Source: Dehalococcoidia bacterium (GTDB taxonomy: Bacteria; Chloroflexota; Dehalococcoidia; SZUA-161). From it: DNA of 15,000 nucleotides. The position numbers and the translations under genes were made by a program. This document shows, piece after piece, positions 12,031-15,000 of this stretch. Location of the stretch: assembly GCA_030619685.1 (NCBI GenBank), contig JAUXAX010000047.1, positions 1 to 15,000 on the forward strand, read 5' to 3'. The notes under the pieces are model-generated. The model was not told the DNA's origin and made no database searches. It saw only the letters and a list, made by a program, of their open reading frames with translations. Position 1 is the stretch's first letter, and each line of letters opens with the position of its first letter.

Positions 12031-13227
12031 GTGAAGTACTGCGTTGTGATTATTGATGGCGCCTCAGGCTGGCCGCTTCCAGAGCGTGGGCATAAAACTT
12101 CCCTGGAGCTGGCGCATACTCCAAACCTCGATCGGATGGCAAGGGAGGGTGCCCTGGGACTGGTACAAACGGTGCCGCCGGGGATGGAGCCCTCCAGCGC
12201 ATGCGCCTGTATGTCTATAATTGGCTACGATCCAAAGGTCTACTACCAGAGCAGGAGCGCAATCGAGGCTATAGGCATGGGTATCCCTATCACTGAGGGG
12301 GAGGTTGTCTTTCGCTGCAACCTGGTCGCCATTGATGATGGGAAGATGAGAGACTATAGCTCGGGTCACATAAGCGACGGCGAAGCTCAGGCCTTAATTA
12401 TCACGCTAGAGGAGAGCCTTGGCAATGAGACAACACATTTCTACCAGGGGGTTAGCTACAGGCACATTTGCAAGATGAAAGGGCGTGCGGATACGCTTCT
12501 GGCGACCTGCACTCCACCGCATGATATTCATGGTAGGCCCATCGATGAATTCCTTCCTCACGGGCCGGGGAGCGAGCTATTGCGAGACCTCATGGCACGC
12601 TCTGTAGATGTGCTGCGCGACCACCCAGTGAATAAGGCGCGAGAATCTCGCGGAGAAATCCCCGCTACCATGATCTGGCTCTTTTGGGGTAGTGGGAAAA
12701 TCCCCAAACTGGCGCCCTTCACAGAGGTCTACGGCCTCGATGCCGCCATGACATCGGGGGTCGACCTGCTCAGGGGTCTGGCAAGGATGGCGGGGATAGG
12801 AAATCTAGATATCCCAGGGGTGACATCTGGGTTGGACAACGACTATGTTGCGCAAGTAGCCGGTGCCCTGAAGGCGCTGCAGGAGCATCACCTGGTGTTC
12901 ATCCATGTCGAACCGCCTGATGAAGCTGCCCATGTCGGCCGCATCGATGAGAAGGTAGAGGCCATCGAGCGGGTGGACCGGGACATGGTGGGCCAGCTCC
13001 TTTCTGGTGGGAGGGATAGTCTCCGCATACTGGCTATGCCTGATCACGCAACACCTATTGAAGTCCAAACCCATACTCCAGACCCGGTTCCATTCGTACT
13101 CTGGGGCCCGGGTTTTCAAGCCACGGGTGCGAAGGCGTTCAGCGAAGCTGAGGCAAAGAGCAGGGGGTTTTTTGTCGAGGAGGGCTATACTATCATGGGA
13201 AAGTTAATACAAGGCCAGGGGGGATGA
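12031..13227 (+). CDS. apgM: ApgM-family (cofactor-independent phosphoglycerate mutase-like) protein, probable homoserine kinase
   Basis: This 398-residue protein belongs to the archaeal-type cofactor-independent phosphoglycerate mutase group of the alkaline phosphatase superfamily. Metal-site motifs are IIDG (7-10), S56 in [20 protein letters not shown] with D297 and H301, MPDH with D338-H339, and H348. Part of this family (the proposed homoserine kinases) phosphorylates homoserine for threonine synthesis. The 4-base ATGA overlap with the aspartokinase gene supports that role here. The mutase role in glycolysis is the alternative. In most relatives the serine motif reads SDVAN; here it is SACAC, which may mark a distinct clade. 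It starts with GTG at 12031, where family homology begins, without a Shine-Dalgarno site and about 3 bases from the predicted transcript start. Confidence 0.85.
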   Translation: MKYCVVIIDGASGWPLPERGHKTSLELAHTPNLDRMAREGALGLVQTVPPGMEPSSACACMSIIGYDPKVYYQSRSAIEAIGMGIPITEGEVVFRCNLVAIDDGKMRDYSSGHISDGEAQALIITLEESLGNETTHFYQGVSYRHICKMKGRADTLLATCTPPHDIHGRPIDEFLPHGPGSELLRDLMARSVDVLRDHPVNKARESRGEIPATMIWLFWGSGKIPKLAPFTEVYGLDAAMTSGVDLLRGLARMAGIGNLDIPGVTSGLDNDYVAQVAGALKALQEHHLVFIHVEPPDEAAHVGRIDEKVEAIERVDRDMVGQLLSGGRDSLRILAMPDHATPIEVQTHTPDPVPFVLWGPGFQATGAKAFSEAEAKSRGFFVEEGYTIMGKLIQGQGG

Positions 13228-14447
13228 TGGCAGTCGTTGTGCAAAAGTATGGCGGCAGCTCTGTGGCTGATGCCGACAAGATCAAGAACGTTGCCCGACG
13301 GGCTGTTGCAGTCAAAGAGAGGGGTAACCAGGTTGTGTTGGTGGTCTCGGCTATGGGAAAGACTACCGATGAGCTGATCAGGCTTGCAAACCAGGTGACG
13401 GACCATCCTGATGACCGGGAGCTTGATGTCCTCCTCTCCACTGGTGAGATAGTGTCCAGCACTCTGCTTGCTATGGCCTTGAGGTTACTGGGGGCTGAGG
13501 CGATTAGTCTGAGCGGTGCTCAGGCGGGGATCAGAACGGATGCTGTCTACAGCCGCGCCCGAATCCTTGGCATCGATCCTGATCGGATCACAAGGGAGCT
13601 TGAAAAGGACAGGATCGTAATCGTTGCTGGTTTTCAGGGGATAAGCGAGGAGATGGATATCACCACGCTGGGCCGTGGCGGCTCTGATACGACGGCGGTG
13701 GCCTTGGCGGTGAGTTTGGGGGCAGATAGGTGCGAGATCTATACCGATGTCGATGGAGTCTACACTGCTGATCCTCGACTGGTTCCGGAGGCAAGAAGGC
13801 TGGATGAAATAGGCTACGAGGAGATGCTGGAATTGGCATCCTACGGGGCCAAAGTTTTGCACCCACGGGCTGTGGAGCTGGGGGAGGTGTACAAAATGCC
13901 CATCTTGGTGGCCTCCAGTTTCAGCGACAAACCAGGTACTCTTATTCACGGAGGTGCTCCTATGGAGGTTAAAAACAAGGTGCGAGGAATAGCCCATGAC
14001 CTCAATGTAGCTAAAGTAACGATCGTCGGTGTTCCCGATAAGCCGGGTGTTGCCAGCGCTATCTTCGATCCGTTGGTCAAGGCGAACATAAGTGTAGACA
14101 CGATTGTGCAGAATGCCAGCATCAATAGGATCACCGACCTGACCTTTACTGTGGCCAAGAGTGACCTTGCTGAAGCAATGAAGGCGATCGAGCCCGTGGT
14201 TAAGTCCATCGGTGCTCGTGAGTGCGTCAGCGATACCAAACTGGCGAAAGTGAGTATTATCGGGGCTGGCATGCAAACTGCGCCGGGATATGCAGCTAGG
14301 ATGTTTAGCGCTCTCTACGAGGAGGGCATCAATATAGAGTTGATTACTACTTCGGAGATAAGGATAACCTGCATTATCGATGCGGCTAAGGCGGGCGATG
14401 CCACACGGGCCTTGCACAGAGCCTTTGAACTGGAAAAAGGGGTATAA
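13224..14447 (+). CDS. lysC: Aspartate kinase (aspartokinase)
   Basis: This 407-residue enzyme phosphorylates aspartate, the first step to lysine, threonine, methionine and diaminopimelate. The kinase domain (about 1-240) has KYGGSS (8-13), [12 protein letters not shown] near 40-51, LSTGE near 72-76, and [15 protein letters not shown] near 147-161. Two ACT regulatory domains follow (about 260-407), beginning [13 protein letters not shown] and [13 protein letters not shown]; they normally bind lysine and/or threonine. Length matches monofunctional B. subtilis LysC (alpha-beta type). The ATG at 13224 overlaps the preceding stop as ATGA, behind an AGGGGGG ribosome site; ATG 13227 is equally possible. 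M247 has a perfect internal ribosome site for a separate beta subunit. Which amino acid inhibits it is not readable here. Confidence 0.96.
   Translation: MMAVVVQKYGGSSVADADKIKNVARRAVAVKERGNQVVLVVSAMGKTTDELIRLANQVTDHPDDRELDVLLSTGEIVSSTLLAMALRLLGAEAISLSGAQAGIRTDAVYSRARILGIDPDRITRELEKDRIVIVAGFQGISEEMDITTLGRGGSDTTAVALAVSLGADRCEIYTDVDGVYTADPRLVPEARRLDEIGYEEMLELASYGAKVLHPRAVELGEVYKMPILVASSFSDKPGTLIHGGAPMEVKNKVRGIAHDLNVAKVTIVGVPDKPGVASAIFDPLVKANISVDTIVQNASINRITDLTFTVAKSDLAEAMKAIEPVVKSIGARECVSDTKLAKVSIIGAGMQTAPGYAARMFSALYEEGINIELITTSEIRITCIIDAAKAGDATRALHRAFELEKGV
13950..14447 (+). other. Internal translation start in lysC giving an aspartokinase beta subunit
   Basis: GGAGG at 13950-13954 stands 7 bases before the in-frame ATG at 13962 (M247), giving a 161-residue product that contains only the ACT domains. 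In B. subtilis and corynebacteria the beta subunit arises from an internal start at about the same place. The coding and initiation signals are directly visible; use in vivo is inferred. Confidence 0.7.
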
Positions 14448-14517
14448 GATACAGGGTTCAAGGAGTGACTCATCAATGCGCAAACTGCAGGATGAATCTC
14501 TTGGCCGAAGCACCTTC

Positions 14518-14736
14518 CTAGAGGGCGATTACCTCAACGACTTCGGGGATCTGCTCCTTTATTATCCGTTCCACCCCGCCCTTCAACGTCATCGCCGCCA
14601 TGGGGCATCCACCACAGGCGCCGGTTAGTCTCACTGTCACAGTGCCATCGCTGACATCTACTAGTTCAACGTCGCCTCCGTCTGCCTGCAGACTGGGTCT
14701 TATCTGAGCCAGGGCAGCCTCCACTTTCTCTCTCAT
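14518..14736 (-). CDS. NifU C-terminal-domain iron-sulfur cluster scaffold protein
   Basis: This 72-residue protein consists only of the NifU C-terminal (Nfu) domain. It shows IRPSLQADGGDVELVDV (12-28), and GACGGCPMA with C41 and C44, the CxxC pair that holds a [4Fe-4S] cluster between two subunits. MTLKGGVERIIKEQIPEV follows. Such proteins carry Fe-S clusters to target enzymes. I place the start at the ATG at 14736 because GGAGGG lies 7 bases upstream; an in-frame TTG at 14751 would overlap that site. It has its own promoter and converges on lysC. The histidine kinase gene is upstream on the same strand but appears separate. Confidence 0.93.
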   Translation of the reverse strand: MREKVEAALAQIRPSLQADGGDVELVDVSDGTVTVRLTGACGGCPMAAMTLKGGVERIIKEQIPEVVEVIAL

Positions 14737-14785
14737 GCTAGTACCCTCCAAGATTGCAGCGGGATTGATTCAGTTTCCTATCTCT

Positions 14786-14815
14786 AACATACCATTAGTG
14801 GAGTGAGGTTGTCAA
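14786..14815 (-). promoter_or_regulatory. Sigma70-type promoter of the NifU-like gene
   Basis: Minus-strand TTGACA (14810-14815), an 18-base spacer and TATGTT (14786-14791) give a start near 14779 and a leader of about 43 bases to the ATG at 14736. The -35 is perfect and the -10 moderate. Confidence 0.55.
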
Positions 14816-14902
14816 CACAGAGGCTAACGGGGCTTCAATTGGAGTTAGTTGAGTGATTGGGTTACGCAGGCTAGGGAGTCAGCAGAGGTTTGGTCTTCTT
14901 TT

Positions 14903-15000
14903 CTACCGACTGGGGCCTTTTAGGGGCAATGAGAAGCTGAACGTTGAGCCTTTGCCTACATGGCTTTTCACCCATATCTGCCCCCCCATGAAGCTCCACC
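14903..15000 (-). CDS. Sensor histidine kinase, C-terminal end (truncated by window edge)
   Basis: The minus-strand frame beginning at 14998 reads WSFMGGQIWVKSHVGKGSTF and 11 further residues, with the stop TAG at 14903-14905. GGQIWVKSHVGKGSTFSFSLP is the G2-box region at the end of the HATPase domain, typical of two-component sensor kinases (compare GGxIWVxSxxGxGSTFxFxLP). Only 31 residues are inside the window, so the sensor domain and partner regulator are unknown. The stop is 88 bases before the -35 of the NifU-like gene. Confidence 0.85.
   Translation of the reverse strand, partial: WSFMGGQIWVKSHVGKGSTFSFSLPLKGPSR

Noticed and set aside
13485..14513. Long open frame (342 codons) on the minus strand opposite lysC
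   Set aside because: It mirrors a clear aspartokinase gene, its translation resembles no family, and it has no ribosome site; it is a shadow of codon bias.
14448..14628. Plus-strand frame beginning MRKLQDES after lysC
   Set aside because: It overlaps the NifU-like gene on the opposite strand almost entirely and shows no family similarity.

Overview
The window is a densely packed bacterial chromosome segment of medium GC content with no rRNA, tRNA, CRISPR array, transposase or phage gene that I can see. The gene set suggests a Chloroflexota genome of the Dehalococcoidia type. It includes a translin-family protein, a ThiD2-ThiE fusion, paired FmdB zinc ribbons, a free-standing U32-type beta-barrel, and an ApgM-like protein joined to aspartokinase. 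This lineage is inferred from gene families, not proven. Both ends cut genes: a Fur-family regulator on the left and a histidine kinase on the right.

Layout, left to right. (1) 1-263, minus: a Fur-family regulator with a clear sigma70-type promoter and a Fur-box-like inverted repeat over its start site. (2) 454-2924, minus: a four-gene operon reading fmdB-like, fmdB-like, thiE with an N-terminal ThiD2-like domain, then translin. (3) 3065-4965, plus: folP, folK and a QueD/PTPS-family gene, divergent from the previous operon. No folB is present, and the PTPS active-site motif carries both Cys and Glu, so it may feed folate synthesis. (4) 4984-6171, minus: signal peptidase I, then a Trm112-like zinc protein with its own promoter, then a small two-helix membrane protein. 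(5) 6318-7557, plus: an ECF sigma factor and its zinc-finger anti-sigma membrane protein. A perfect 16-bp palindrome and a perfect 17-bp-stem hairpin follow. (6) 7815-10160, plus: riboflavin operon ribE-ribBA-ribH, with no ribD and no recognisable FMN riboswitch. (7) 10209-10463, minus: a small EF-Tu-domain-2/U32-C-terminal-like protein. (8) 10605-11822, plus: dinB with a strong promoter and a possible LexA site. (9) 12031-14447, plus: an ApgM-family protein, likely a homoserine kinase, overlapping an aspartokinase gene that has a good internal start for a beta subunit. (10) 14518-14736, minus: a NifU C-terminal-type Fe-S protein. (11) 14903-15000, minus: the histidine kinase tail.

Most genes are housekeeping cofactor and amino-acid biosynthesis (thiamine, folate/pterin, riboflavin, aspartate family). 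The observations most worth a second look are the CExxHGH PTPS protein inside a folate cluster lacking folB, the ApgM-like protein coupled to aspartokinase, the internal lysC start, the Asp-to-Glu change in the DinB catalytic motif, and a translin homologue in a thiamine operon. I did not find a convincing wholly new multi-gene system.
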